A stretch of DNA of 32,021 nucleotides. Origin: Streptomyces adelaidensis. Its GTDB lineage: Bacteria > Actinomycetota > Actinomycetes > Streptomycetales > Streptomycetaceae. Position numbers and translations under genes: made by a program. Shown here in pieces: positions 1 through 7,422 of the stretch. The stretch lies in contig NZ_JAEMUX010000091.1 of the NCBI RefSeq assembly GCF_016598475.1, positions 1-32,021 of the forward strand. Direction: 5' to 3'. Position 1 is the first letter of the stretch, and each line of letters opens with the position of its first letter. The notes under the pieces are model-generated. The model saw only the letters and a program-made list of their open reading frames with translations, did not search any database and was not told where the DNA came from.

Positions 1-602
1 GGTTTCGATGCCGTCTATTTTCTTTTCGACACGTCAGCAGCGATTCACTTGCGTTCGTCTTCCCGATCCCCACCTGACGCCTCTTACGACGCCTTTCCCT
101 CATCGCTCACCACGACAGTCATTAGCTAACGCAGCATGAGGCGGTTCAGAGCCTCCCCCACAGGGCGGCTCTGAAGGGCCACAAAACCTTCATCTCCCAC
201 ACGGCATCACTTCCAGAAGTTGCCTACAATCAACTCCCTTTCATGTTCAGGGCACAAGGCCAGCAGAAATGCGGTCAGCGCTTTCTTCTGCGCATACCAA
301 AACCGCAACGGCCAACCTGGCCATGGACACTCACTCCCCATTGACTCTGACCTGGTCCTTTTCAGCGCCAGATGAGTAAAATCCCAAATCTCCGATCCCG
401 CGAAATCGCCGCGTAAGGGACATGCGCGGTACGGGAGGAGCCGCAGGGCGGGGCCATCAGCGCAGTACGCCCACTGTGACCTGTACGTTTGTCGACCGGT
501 CCAGGCTGATCACATACGGAGAAACAGGCCGTTCCTCTTTCTCCGGATCACAGCGGCCGGTGGTCATCCCGACGACCGTACGGTCTCTCTGCCAGACACC
601 GC
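1..602. other. Left flank without a recognisable gene
   Basis: No open frame here shows actinobacterial codon bias or a recognisable domain. The first ~420 bases are clearly less GC-rich than the rest of the window, which suggests a cluster boundary or decayed DNA. Two symmetric elements stand out: a hairpin at 145-175 (listed separately) and a short perfect palindrome GACCGTACGGTC at 574-585, just beyond the 3' end of the GlxA-type regulator gene. A short frame at 422-715 runs antisense over the end of that gene and is best explained as a shadow. Confidence 0.5.
145..175. terminator. Hairpin, possible terminator
   Basis: A perfect 9-bp inverted repeat, TTCAGAGCC (145-153) and GGCTCTGAA (167-175), surrounds a 13-nt loop. 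There is no T-tract, as is usual for streptomycete terminators. It could end transcription entering from the left, outside the window. Function is inferred only from the fold. Confidence 0.35.
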
Positions 603-1640
603 CTATGCGCCCGCAGCGACGTGCGGTGAGGTCCGACCGATGCTCTGCGCCGCCTCTCTGGCCACCTGCACAGTGCGGAACCCACGGCGGTAGGCCGACG
701 GCGACGTGCGCATGATCTTTGAGAAGTGGTGCCGGTAGGTCACGGGTGACTCGAAGCCCACTGCCGCCGAGATCTGCTCCACAGCGGCATGCGAGGTCTC
801 CAGCAGCGGCAGGCTCGCTCGTACCCGCTGCGAGATCAGCCAGCGCATCGGTGAGCTCCCCGTGGCCTTGGCGAAGTGCCGCAGATAGCTGCGCTCGGAC
901 ATCCGTGCCTCCCGGGCCAGCGCAGCCACCGTGACCGGCTCGGTCAGGTGTTCCAAAGCCCATGCCATGCTGCGCGAGACCCCATCGTCGTCGGACGACA
1001 ACGACACCGGCGCCTCGATGTACTGCGCCTGGCCGCCGTCCCGGTGCGGCTGGATCACCAGGCGACGCGCCACCGTATTGGCCAGCTCCGTCCCGAAGTC
1101 CTTGCGCACCAGGTGCAGACACAGATCCAGAGTGGCCGCGCTGCCCGCACCGGTCAGGACATCCCCGTCATCGACATAGAGCGGATTCGGATCCACCTCG
1201 ACCTGCGGGTAGCGGCTGCGCAGCAGTTCGGCCCAGCGCCAGTGGGTGGTGGCCGGTCGGCCGTCGAGCAGTCCGGCCGCCGCCAGGGTAAAGGCGCCCA
1301 TGCACGTCGAGACGATGCGCGCACCGGCGCGGTGGGCCGCCCTCAGTTCTTCGACGAGCGCACCGGACGGCGGCACGTCCAGATCGGCGCTGCTGGGCAC
1401 GATGACCGTGTGGGCCGAGCGCAGCTGCCGCAGCCCGTATCGCGTGGTCAATACAGCACCTCCCGCCAAGGGCACGGAGGAGGGCTGCTCCGCGCAGAGC
1501 CGCAGCTCGTAGTGCGCGGGGATCAGATCGCTCAGATACGGGCCGAACACCGCTGTAACCATGCCGATCTCGAAGGACGAGGTTTGATCGGTCACCAGTG
1601 CGGCGACGCGGTACGGAGGGCTTGGCTGCCGGTGGCTCAT
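603..1640 (-). CDS. GlxA-family AraC-type transcriptional regulator
   Basis: A 345-residue DNA-binding regulator with the two-part layout of the GlxA/FtrA family. The N-terminal ~190 residues form a DJ-1/PfpI (class I glutamine amidotransferase-like) sensor domain, including the STCMGAFTLAAAGLLDGR nucleophile-elbow segment with its cysteine. The C-terminal ~100 residues form an AraC double helix-turn-helix (LAREARMSERSYLRHFAKATG and VGFESPVTYRHHFSKI segments). The start at 1640 (MSHRQPSPP) is chosen because GAGGAG lies 5 nt upstream; the frame stays open to 1907 but that extension is not regulator-like. It is divergent from the small ORF at 1827. Such proteins usually sense a small metabolite and control nearby genes, so it may regulate the exporter or the cluster edge. 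The ligand cannot be predicted. Confidence 0.85.
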   Translation of the reverse strand: MSHRQPSPPYRVAALVTDQTSSFEIGMVTAVFGPYLSDLIPAHYELRLCAEQPSSVPLAGGAVLTTRYGLRQLRSAHTVIVPSSADLDVPPSGALVEELRAAHRAGARIVSTCMGAFTLAAAGLLDGRPATTHWRWAELLRSRYPQVEVDPNPLYVDDGDVLTGAGSAATLDLCLHLVRKDFGTELANTVARRLVIQPHRDGGQAQYIEAPVSLSSDDDGVSRSMAWALEHLTEPVTVAALAREARMSERSYLRHFAKATGSSPMRWLISQRVRASLPLLETSHAAVEQISAAVGFESPVTYRHHFSKIMRTSPSAYRRGFRTVQVAREAAQSIGRTSPHVAAGA

Positions 1641-1826
1641 CGTCGCTCCTCTGTGAAGGCCATGACGAGGTCCTGGCGGAATCTTAGCGAAGAGTGTCAT
1701 AGCCGCCACTGTTGTGGGACGGGCCTTCGCGGGATCGTTACAGACAGCAGCGCACAAAAGCCGCTGCAGATACGAAGCCCACAGGCCACGGTCGACGTGG
1801 CTACGGCCAGAGAGACAGGGACGAAC

Positions 1827-1949
1827 ATGCGCGCACTGGGCATCGCCTGCAAACGCTTCTTCCGCGACGTGTGCTACGGCATCGACGCGGCCCACGCGAT
1901 CCGCCACGGCCTGAGGCCGGCGCCCCAGCCCAGCCGCGGGAACGACTGA
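1827..1949 (+). CDS. Small 40-residue protein of unknown function
   Basis: A short ORF beginning MRALGIACKRFFRDV and ending with a Pro/Arg-rich tail. It is not shadowed by another gene. Third codon positions are almost all G or C (about 38 of 40), which is strong coding evidence for so short a frame. AGGGA at 1817-1821 lies 5 nt before the ATG. It is divergent from the GlxA-type regulator (186 bp between starts) and converges on the exporter gene, whose stop is 24 nt beyond its own. It has two cysteines, basic and aromatic residues, and no signal peptide or membrane segment. I do not recognise a family. It could be a small regulatory protein; a RiPP precursor seems unlikely because no maturation enzyme is nearby. 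Confidence 0.5.
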   Translation: MRALGIACKRFFRDVCYGIDAAHAIRHGLRPAPQPSRGND

Positions 1950-1973
1950 CGGGGGGTGATGGCGTCGGGCTCC

Positions 1974-2867
1974 CTAGCGGCCGGGCGCGAGGGTGTTGCC
2001 GAGGGAGGCAGCCACGACCGCCACGATTCCGGCGACCTGCCAGGCCGAGACAGCCTGGCCCAGGATCATCAGCCCGAGAAGTGCGGCGACGGCGGGCTCC
2101 AGGCTCATCAGAATCGAGAAGCCCTGCGCCGGCATCCGGCGCAGGGCTTTGTTCTGCAGCGAATACGACACGACCTCGCACAGCATGGCGACGCCGAGGC
2201 ACCCCAGCAGCACGCGAGGGTCGAGCAGCGTGGTGCCGGCGGTGGTCACGGCGAGCGGAAGGGTCAGCACGGCGGCCCAGGTGGTCGCGACCGTCAGCCA
2301 GCGCCCGTCTTCGGTCCTGCGGCCCAGGGTCGAGGAGACGATGATGTAGCCGCCCCAGGACAGCGCGGCTCCGACCGCCAGCAGCACCCCTGTGAGCCCC
2401 AGCGGACCCGTCGTGCCGGTGAGCGCGGTGAGACAGACTCCGACGGCGGCCAGCCCCGCCCACAGCAGGCCACGGATGCGCAGGGTGGAGAACAGGGCGA
2501 TCGCCAGCGGGCCGGTGAACTCGATGGTGACGGCGACCCCCAGCGGCAGCCGGTCGACAGCCGCGTAGAACGCCAGATGGTGCAGGGCCAGCAGCGTCCC
2601 GATGAGCACGACGAGCCCGAGCGTGGCGGAGTCACGGAAGGTACGCGGGGACACTCGCATGACGACGAGAAGCACGACGGCCGCGAACACCAACCGCAGG
2701 GCCACCACGCCCGCGACTCCCGCGAGGGGGAACAGCAGTTTGGCCAGAGCCGCGCCCAGTTCCAGGGCGACTATGCCGCCGAGCACCATCGGTGTGGGTG
2801 AGAACCCCGGCCTGCGGGTCGCGCCCTCCTCCGCCGCAACCTGCTTCTCCTGTGGCTCCCCCCTCAT
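1974..2867 (-). CDS. EamA/RhtA-like amino-acid exporter
   Basis: A 297-residue drug/metabolite-transporter protein with two EamA halves and about ten hydrophobic segments. Several stretches match the E. coli threonine/homoserine exporter RhtA as I remember it: GAALAKLLFPLAGVAGVVAL near the N-terminus, GVAVTIEFTGPLAIALFS in the middle, and YSLQNKALRRMP followed by LMSLEPAVAALLG near the end. The start at 2867 (MRGEPQEKQ) makes a 4-bp ATGA overlap with the upstream dehydrogenase-like gene, so the two are translationally coupled. RhtA-type proteins export neutral amino acids and analogues, which suggests the cluster product or an intermediate is amino-acid-like. Substrate is inference. Confidence 0.85.
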   Translation of the reverse strand: MRGEPQEKQVAAEEGATRRPGFSPTPMVLGGIVALELGAALAKLLFPLAGVAGVVALRLVFAAVVLLVVMRVSPRTFRDSATLGLVVLIGTLLALHHLAFYAAVDRLPLGVAVTIEFTGPLAIALFSTLRIRGLLWAGLAAVGVCLTALTGTTGPLGLTGVLLAVGAALSWGGYIIVSSTLGRRTEDGRWLTVATTWAAVLTLPLAVTTAGTTLLDPRVLLGCLGVAMLCEVVSYSLQNKALRRMPAQGFSILMSLEPAVAALLGLMILGQAVSAWQVAGIVAVVAASLGNTLAPGR

Positions 2868-3952
2868 GCGGCAGACCGCGACGGTACGTTCCGCAACCGG
2901 GTCCGCAGCGTCAGCATGTGTGCGCACCTCTCCCCTATACCTTCGGCATGAAGCGGGCTCAGCACATCCGGCAGTTCCTTGTCGATCTCCATGTCGCCCG
3001 CAGTGGTGAAACAGATCTCGCCGTCCGGGCGGACCTGTACTCCGTCGAGTACCGCCCACCGCTGATTGAGCTCCACCGCCCGTTCCCGGGACATCCCCGA
3101 TGGCAGATCGAGGTGGATACGGCCCGAGGAGATCCGCACGGGGTAGCCGCCGGGCAGGCCCGAAGGTCCCGGGACGTTCGCACATGCCTCACGCTGGTCC
3201 AGAAGGCAGCCCACGAGGAGGGCGGCGGCATGGCCGCCCACCGCGTTCAGCTCGGACCGCGGGGTGCCGCGCTGCGCGCGCAGTGCCTCGGTGACGTCGG
3301 GTACGGACACTCCGTCGAGCCAGGCGAGCGCCTCCTCGTCGGGGCCGTGCGGCGGGTGCAGATGCACGTGGTGCCCCAGCACCCGCAACGAGCCGTGCCC
3401 GCTGCCGGCTTGGAGAGCGGCCCGCAGCGAGGCGGCGATCGTCATGACGTTGCCCGTCCCGCAGAACACCGGAAGGCCGAGGGACTTCAGCACGGGATTG
3501 ACCGCATCCGGGAAACACGCGTTCACGAACAGCGCCCGCGGATGTACGTCGGCGATCGCCTCCGCCAGCGTGAGGGCGGGCAGCGACTGCAGCGGCAGGG
3601 TCACCCCGAATCCGGCCCGGGCAACGAGGTCGCTCCATGCGGACGGCGCCCGCGTCCCCTCCCACGGCGACTGCTGCGAGGCGCAGTTGACGACGAGGGC
3701 GGGCTTGACGCGCGCCAGCGCGGAACGGAACACCTCGGCGGAGTACTCGGATGCCGGCAGCGCCCGGAACACCACATCGGCCCCGCTCAACGCAGCGCGC
3801 GTGTTGGCGACATAGCAGACTTCGGCGGCATTGTGCGGCGTACCCGACAACAGCGTCACGGTGCACCGCTCCGCAGCAGTCGTGGCGAGGGAGGAGCAGA
3901 TCGCCCGTGTGAGCGATCCGACTCCGACGATCAGAACGTCGCGACTGGCCAA
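2864..3952 (-). CDS. Saccharopine-dehydrogenase-like NAD(P)-binding protein (copy A)
   Basis: A 362-residue protein with an N-terminal Rossmann start (DVLIVGVGSLTRAI, residues 5-18) and a C-terminal catalytic-type half as in saccharopine-dehydrogenase-like reductases. It is a distant paralogue of the protein at 25294-26424. Both carry NA(C/A)FPDAV at exactly residues 144-151, then a G-x-GN segment, then GLPGGYPVR (starting at residue 265 here) and a following xLDLPxG segment. It is coupled by ATGA to the RhtA-like exporter and separated from panD by a hairpin terminator, so the pair probably has its own promoter. Likely role: NAD(P)-linked oxidation or reduction of an amino or keto acid intermediate. 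The glycine pattern GVGSL is loose, so cofactor binding is not certain. Confidence 0.65.
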   Translation of the reverse strand: MASRDVLIVGVGSLTRAICSSLATTAAERCTVTLLSGTPHNAAEVCYVANTRAALSGADVVFRALPASEYSAEVFRSALARVKPALVVNCASQQSPWEGTRAPSAWSDLVARAGFGVTLPLQSLPALTLAEAIADVHPRALFVNACFPDAVNPVLKSLGLPVFCGTGNVMTIAASLRAALQAGSGHGSLRVLGHHVHLHPPHGPDEEALAWLDGVSVPDVTEALRAQRGTPRSELNAVGGHAAALLVGCLLDQREACANVPGPSGLPGGYPVRISSGRIHLDLPSGMSRERAVELNQRWAVLDGVQVRPDGEICFTTAGDMEIDKELPDVLSPLHAEGIGERCAHMLTLRTRLRNVPSRSAA

Positions 3953-3994
3953 TGGAGATCCTCGGTTCGCGGAGCTTGCGGGCAGGGAAAGAGG

Positions 3995-4027
3995 CGTACG
4001 GGCCCCGTCCGAGTCGGGGCCCGTACG
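3995..4027 (-). terminator. Hairpin terminator after panD
   Basis: Perfect 12-bp arms CGTACGGGCCCC (3995-4006) and GGGGCCCGTACG (4016-4027) enclose 9 nt, with one further G-C pair possible inside. It begins 8 nt beyond the panD stop on the minus strand and ends the TPP/PLP/PanD operon. There is no clear T-tract. Confidence 0.75.
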
Positions 4028-4034
4028 GCGGTTC

Positions 4035-4469
4035 CTACGATGCGGCGGGGTGCGGTTCCTTCAGCTGGTCGCCGCGGAAGGTGCCCGTTCCCTCAGGGGC
4101 GTGGGCCGGGTCGCTACCCTCATGGATGATCTTGTTGGAGCTGTCGACGAAGAGGACGCTGGGCTCGTGCGTCTTGGTCTCCTCCTCCGTGACGCTCGCG
4201 TACGCCATGATGATCACCAGGTCACCGGGCAGGGCGAGCCGCGTGGTCGGGCCGTTGATGCCGACGACGCCGCTCCCGCGGGGGCCGGGAAGGGCGTAAG
4301 TCGTCCACCGTGCACCGTTGTTGAGGACGACGACATCCACCTTCTCGTGCGGCAGGATGTCCGCCTTCTCCATGAGGTCCGGGTCGAGGGTGATCGAGCC
4401 GATGTAGTGAAGGTCCGCCTGGGTCACGGTGGCCCGGTGGATCTTCGACTTCAGCAGTTCACGCTTCAC
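4035..4469 (-). CDS. panD: Aspartate 1-decarboxylase (PanD)
   Basis: A 144-residue pyruvoyl enzyme precursor that decarboxylates L-aspartate to beta-alanine. The self-cleavage site Gly24-Ser25 sits in HYIGSITLD, at the same residue number as in E. coli PanD. Lys9, Tyr22, Arg54 and Tyr58, the known maturation and active-site residues, are all present. Start is GTG at 4469 with AGGAG about 11 nt upstream. It lies 56 nt downstream of the PLP-enzyme gene and is followed by a strong hairpin. Its place at the end of a biosynthetic operon suggests it supplies beta-alanine (or acts on an aspartate analogue such as cysteate) for the product rather than for pantothenate. That alternative substrate is speculative; a housekeeping panD probably lies elsewhere. 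Confidence 0.92.
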   Translation of the reverse strand: MKRELLKSKIHRATVTQADLHYIGSITLDPDLMEKADILPHEKVDVVVLNNGARWTTYALPGPRGSGVVGINGPTTRLALPGDLVIIMAYASVTEEETKTHEPSVLFVDSSNKIIHEGSDPAHAPEGTGTFRGDQLKEPHPAAS

Positions 4470-4525
4470 GGGGTCGTCAACTCCTTTGTGTTCTTTGTCG
4501 GTTCTTCGGTGATCGGCAGGGAGGA

Positions 4526-5905
4526 TCAGTGGGCTTCGGCGACCAGCCGTGCCATGTGCCGGGCGTCGGTCACGGCCTGGACCTGATCCGCTCGTACGCC
4601 CTCACCCGTCGGCCTCGGGTAGACCCCGGACCCGTGGATCACGAGGTCGTCGAACGGCTCGACCAGCTTGCGGTCCACGGCGTTGAGCACCCCGGTCAGG
4701 GCCATGACCAGCGACCACTCGCCGAGCGTGCGCGGGTCATCGGGGAGCGCGCAGTCGGTGTCCCGCAGATACCGGCGCACCTCGCCGTAGCGGGCCAGGC
4801 ACTCCTGGAGCGACACGATGACCCCTGAACCGCCGTGCGCCTTCATCAGTCCGGTCATCTCGGGAGCCGTCGGGGGCTCCTTGGTGTAAAAGGTGGGCTC
4901 CAGGTTCTCCTTCACGGCCCAGGTGGTTCGCGGGAAGTGGGGCGAGGAATCCTGCTCCAGCAGTCCCGTACGGCCGTTGTGCCGGTATGCGACGCGCGGC
5001 TCCTCACCTGTCTGGGCGCGCAGGAAGTGCCGCACCATGTCGCTCGTCTCGGAGTGCTGCACCAGCAGGAAGCCGGGCTGTCGTACCGGTAGCCCCAGAC
5101 TCCCCAGCAGGTCCAGCCCACGCTGGTAGCCCAGGAGGCCGTATGCGCTCGACACCGAGTGTGCGTGCAGCCGCCGGCCGGGGAGGCCGCCGAACTCGTA
5201 CTCGAAGAAGGCTCGGCAGCAGTCCGCGGCCTGGTAGTTCGCGATGTCCAGAGACTGCCAGACGCGCCACGGCCGGCGTCCGGGGAAGGACAGGATGCGG
5301 GTGAACTCCCGGCCGATCTCCTTCACTGCGGCGGGCTTGTCGCCGTCGTACACCATCAGCGGGTTCAGGCGCCGCAGTTCGTCGGACTCGGTGAGCAGGT
5401 CACGGCGGAACTTGTACAGCGTCTCGCGCGGAGTCAGCGTCACGATGCGCAACTCGTCGGGGTCGACCAGCCCCAGCCGGAATGCCCGCCCGACCGCGTC
5501 CCGCAGGGCGATCGCCTTGTTCCCCGACGACGGCGTGAAGAGCACGACCGGCTCACCGGTGTGCCGGATGTGGTGGACCGCCCGCGCCACCATCAGAAGC
5601 GAAGCGGGGGTCTTGCCGGTGCGGGTCGCCGGGTTCTTCGTCAGGTCGAGCAGCGTCAGCCGGCTGTCGCCGTAACCGCCGAGCGCGGTCCACGACGCCT
5701 GCGCGACGCTGAAAAACTCCTCCCAGGTGTCGTCGAGTTCCGGATAGTCGAACGCCGGGGCGAACGCGGTGCCGGCCACCGTACTGTGCAGCCTCTCGGA
5801 CACCTGCTGGATCCCGCGGTAGTACCGCACGATCAGGCTGTCCGACGACGTGGTCCTGATCTCCGAATCGAACATCGAGTCCGATTTCAGGGCGGTCGGT
5901 GTCAT
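4526..5905 (-). CDS. Fold-type-II PLP-dependent enzyme, threonine-synthase/cysteine-synthase-like
   Basis: A 459-residue protein I do not recognise by name. Residues 88-130 fit the core of tryptophan-synthase-beta-fold PLP enzymes: NPATRTGKTPASL contains a candidate Schiff-base Lys98, and 28 residues later TPSSGNKAIALRDAV matches the SSGN phosphate or substrate loop. That spacing matches cysteine synthase (Lys41 to the TSGNT loop). A later KEPPTAPEMTGLMKAHGGSG segment resembles the C-terminal region of threonine-synthase-like proteins. It starts by ATGA overlap with the TPP-enzyme subunit gene. Such enzymes perform beta- or gamma-replacement or elimination on amino acids. Beside a sulfopyruvate-decarboxylase-like enzyme, a cysteate-synthase-like or phosphoamino-acid-using role is possible, but this is inference. 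Confidence 0.6.
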   Translation of the reverse strand: MTPTALKSDSMFDSEIRTTSSDSLIVRYYRGIQQVSERLHSTVAGTAFAPAFDYPELDDTWEEFFSVAQASWTALGGYGDSRLTLLDLTKNPATRTGKTPASLLMVARAVHHIRHTGEPVVLFTPSSGNKAIALRDAVGRAFRLGLVDPDELRIVTLTPRETLYKFRRDLLTESDELRRLNPLMVYDGDKPAAVKEIGREFTRILSFPGRRPWRVWQSLDIANYQAADCCRAFFEYEFGGLPGRRLHAHSVSSAYGLLGYQRGLDLLGSLGLPVRQPGFLLVQHSETSDMVRHFLRAQTGEEPRVAYRHNGRTGLLEQDSSPHFPRTTWAVKENLEPTFYTKEPPTAPEMTGLMKAHGGSGVIVSLQECLARYGEVRRYLRDTDCALPDDPRTLGEWSLVMALTGVLNAVDRKLVEPFDDLVIHGSGVYPRPTGEGVRADQVQAVTDARHMARLVAEAH

Positions 5906-6483
5906 GCTTCTCCCTTTCGTGGATCGGTCATCCAGTCGCGGAATCGCAGGAAATTGGCCGCGGGGTCCACCGTGATCCGTGGATGGCTCCCCGCAGGCGT
6001 GGACCGGGTGCGGACGTACACCAAATGTGGGCCGCGAGGGGCACGTACGAGCCCTGGAAGGCGTTGGCGCAGATTCTCCGTGTCATGGATCCGGGTGCAC
6101 TCGCGGTAGCCCATGGCCGCGGCCATCTGGGGAATGTCGAATATCGCGCTGGACGATTCCTGGCCACCGGTCGACTCGTAACTGCCGTTGTCGAGGACCA
6201 GGTGGAGAAAGTTCTCCGGCCGGTACTGCTTGGTGACCATCAGCGCCCCGGGATTCATGAGGAAGGCGCCGTCTCCGTCGATCACCACGGTCGTCCGGTC
6301 CGTCTGCCGGGCGATTCCGACTCCGATCACCGGGGCCATTCCCATGGAGCCGGTCATGTACAGGTGATTCGCCGCATCACCTACGGAGAAGGCTTCCCGG
6401 CATGTGTAGCCCGTCGTGAAGACGATGGGGCTGTCGTGGCCGTGGGCGATGACCGTTTCCAGGACGTCCGACCGCCGTATCAC
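5902..6483 (-). CDS. TPP-dependent decarboxylase, TPP-binding (beta) subunit; sulfopyruvate/phosphonopyruvate type
   Basis: A 193-residue C-terminal half of a thiamine-diphosphate 2-oxoacid decarboxylase. It shows FTTGYTCRE, the GSMGMA segment (residues 45-50), the TPP/Mg motif beginning GDG at 70-72 with Asn99, and NGSYESTGGQ. The last motif is closer to the sulfopyruvate decarboxylase subunit ComE (STG-Q) than to the phosphonopyruvate decarboxylases I remember (DSVGGQ). Start is GTG at 6483, overlapping the alpha-subunit stop by GTGA; upstream in-frame sequence is a shadow. Together with its partner it would decarboxylate sulfopyruvate, phosphonopyruvate or a similar 2-oxo acid to the aldehyde, or act as a ketol-transferase. 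No PEP mutase gene is in the window, which argues against phosphonopyruvate made locally. Confidence 0.8.
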   Translation of the reverse strand: MIRRSDVLETVIAHGHDSPIVFTTGYTCREAFSVGDAANHLYMTGSMGMAPVIGVGIARQTDRTTVVIDGDGAFLMNPGALMVTKQYRPENFLHLVLDNGSYESTGGQESSSAIFDIPQMAAAMGYRECTRIHDTENLRQRLPGLVRAPRGPHLVYVRTRSTPAGSHPRITVDPAANFLRFRDWMTDPRKGEA

Positions 6484-7034
6484 TGTGCCGCGCTCCAGCC
6501 GAAGGACTCCGGCGGCACCAGCAACACCGCCGGCCTCGTCCGGTCGGCCAGCATGGTCTCGAACCACGTCACCGCACTGCGGTGATCGTCGCCTGCGAGC
6601 ATGCGCCAGGGCAGCCCCAAGTGCTCGAGCACCGGGATGGTCACCTGTCCCATGCCGCGGTTCTCCCGCGTGCCGTCGACACCGGTGCCACGCATGCTGA
6701 CGACCAGGCCGAGCGGAACGTCGAACGGCTCGACCAAGGACGCCAGGACGTTGACCGACTGCCCGAATCCCGAGTTCTGCATCAGCACGGCACCACGCCC
6801 GCCGGCCAGGGCGGTGCCCACGGCCAGCGCCACCGCGTTGTCCTCACGGTGGACGTACCGGAACCCCTGATGGCACTCCTGCAGCCGGCCGAGGAGCGGA
6901 GCCAGCACACCGCACGGTGTCGCCACGCACAGATCGGGACACCACGTCGTCAGTACGGAGGCGATGTCCGCCACGCGCGCGTCGGTGGAACTCGGGCGGT
7001 TCGGTTTCAGAGGTGTGCTCATTCCTGCTGTCAT
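6480..7034 (-). CDS. TPP-dependent decarboxylase, pyrimidine-domain (alpha) subunit; sulfopyruvate/phosphonopyruvate type
   Basis: A 184-residue N-terminal half of the same decarboxylase. The conserved TPP-activating glutamate is Glu64 in HREDNAVALAVG, followed by LMQNSGFGQSVNVLASL, typical of the Ppd/ComD family. The ATPCGVL segment (38-44) recalls the Pro-Cys motif of sulfopyruvate decarboxylase ComD. Start is ATG at 7034 with GAAGGA 7 nt upstream; a second Met at residue 5 is possible. It is the first gene of the operon alpha, beta, PLP enzyme, panD, all but the last joined by 4-bp overlaps. Its promoter must lie in the 388-bp gap up to the hydrolase gene, which carries two palindromes and a duplicated control region. 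Split subunits are usual for sulfopyruvate decarboxylase. Confidence 0.8.
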   Translation of the reverse strand: MTAGMSTPLKPNRPSSTDARVADIASVLTTWCPDLCVATPCGVLAPLLGRLQECHQGFRYVHREDNAVALAVGTALAGGRGAVLMQNSGFGQSVNVLASLVEPFDVPLGLVVSMRGTGVDGTRENRGMGQVTIPVLEHLGLPWRMLAGDDHRSAVTWFETMLADRTRPAVLLVPPESFGWSAAQ

Positions 7035-7115
7035 GCGTGTTCCTTCTCTCGCGTCGAGGCGATCCGTGCATCGGAATGCGTGGCATGAATCCGGCGGGTG
7101 AGAGTCGAAGCTCCA

Positions 7116-7191
7116 TTAGTCCGCGTCGTCGGATTTCTCCGAATCCGCGCCTCGAGAATTTCTCGTGGCGATGTCCGCGTGGCACACCAGG
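7116..7191 (-). pseudogene. Decayed 5' fragment of the transposase-like gene, inverted
   Basis: Read on the minus strand, this stretch resembles the first codons of the transposase-like gene at 8421. TGGCACACCAGG at 7180-7191 and GTGGCGATGTC at 7165-7175 are exact reverse complements of 8410-8421 and 8427-8437, the latter encoding DIAT near the N-terminus. Matching weakens beyond 7165 toward 7116, where a stop ends the frame. A 1-base gap disrupts the frame at the start codon, so it is a remnant, not a gene. Confidence 0.45.
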
Positions 7192-7249
7192 TTTCCCGCT
7201 CTCCACGTTCCGGACGAGGTGCGGGGGACACACGCTTGCCGCCGGGAGG

Positions 7250-7266
7250 TGGTGGCCCGCCCACCA
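7250..7266. promoter_or_regulatory. Palindromic operator-like site A
   Basis: TGGTGG, 5 nt (CCCGC), CCACCA: perfect 6-bp arms. It lies in the left duplication arm upstream of the TPP-enzyme operon and the hydrolase gene. It is the counterpart of site D at 8336-8352. Confidence 0.6.
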
Positions 7267-7314
7267 TCCGGAGCCGTACACGGCGCGAGGAACGCCCGAA
7301 TCGGAAGGCCGGGG

Positions 7315-7331
7315 CGGTGGCAGGGCCACCA
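7315..7331. promoter_or_regulatory. Palindromic operator-like site B
   Basis: GGTGG, 5 nt (CAGGG), CCACC, with the same 5-nt centre as the other sites; centre 65 bp from that of site A. It ends about 92 nt before the proposed TTG start of the hydrolase gene. It is the counterpart of site C. Confidence 0.55.
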
Positions 7332-7422
7332 CCCTGGTGCCGAGGTGAGAGGCTTTCCACGGAGCGTCAGCAGCGGGGCTCCGGGCATTCAGAGTCCGGT
7401 GAGGGCGGGAAGGATCCGAACG

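Larger units (their letters stand above)
7165..7333. repeat. Left arm of ~170-bp imperfect inverted duplication around the hydrolase gene
   Basis: This segment is an imperfect reverse complement of 8269-8437. Anchors, in order from the outside in, are GTGGCGATGTC, TGGCACACCAGG, CGAGGTG, ACAC and two TGGTGG-N5-CCACCA palindromes. The two palindromes are 65 bp apart centre to centre in both arms, and the outer palindrome is 58 bp (left) or 57 bp (right) from the CACACCAGG anchor. It fills much of the 388-bp gap between the divergent TPP-enzyme operon and the hydrolase gene. Confidence 0.75.

Noticed and set aside
1827..1949. RiPP precursor peptide
   Set aside because: No lanthipeptide, lasso, YcaO or radical-SAM maturation gene is nearby and there is no obvious leader-core boundary.
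2792..4129. Plus-strand 445-codon frame over the dehydrogenase-like gene
   Set aside because: Shadow of the minus-strand gene, with low-complexity Arg/Gly/Pro-rich translation.
5902..7034. Phosphonate biosynthesis through phosphonopyruvate decarboxylase
   Set aside because: No PEP mutase gene was found anywhere in the window and several subunit motifs look closer to sulfopyruvate decarboxylase. Kept only as an alternative.
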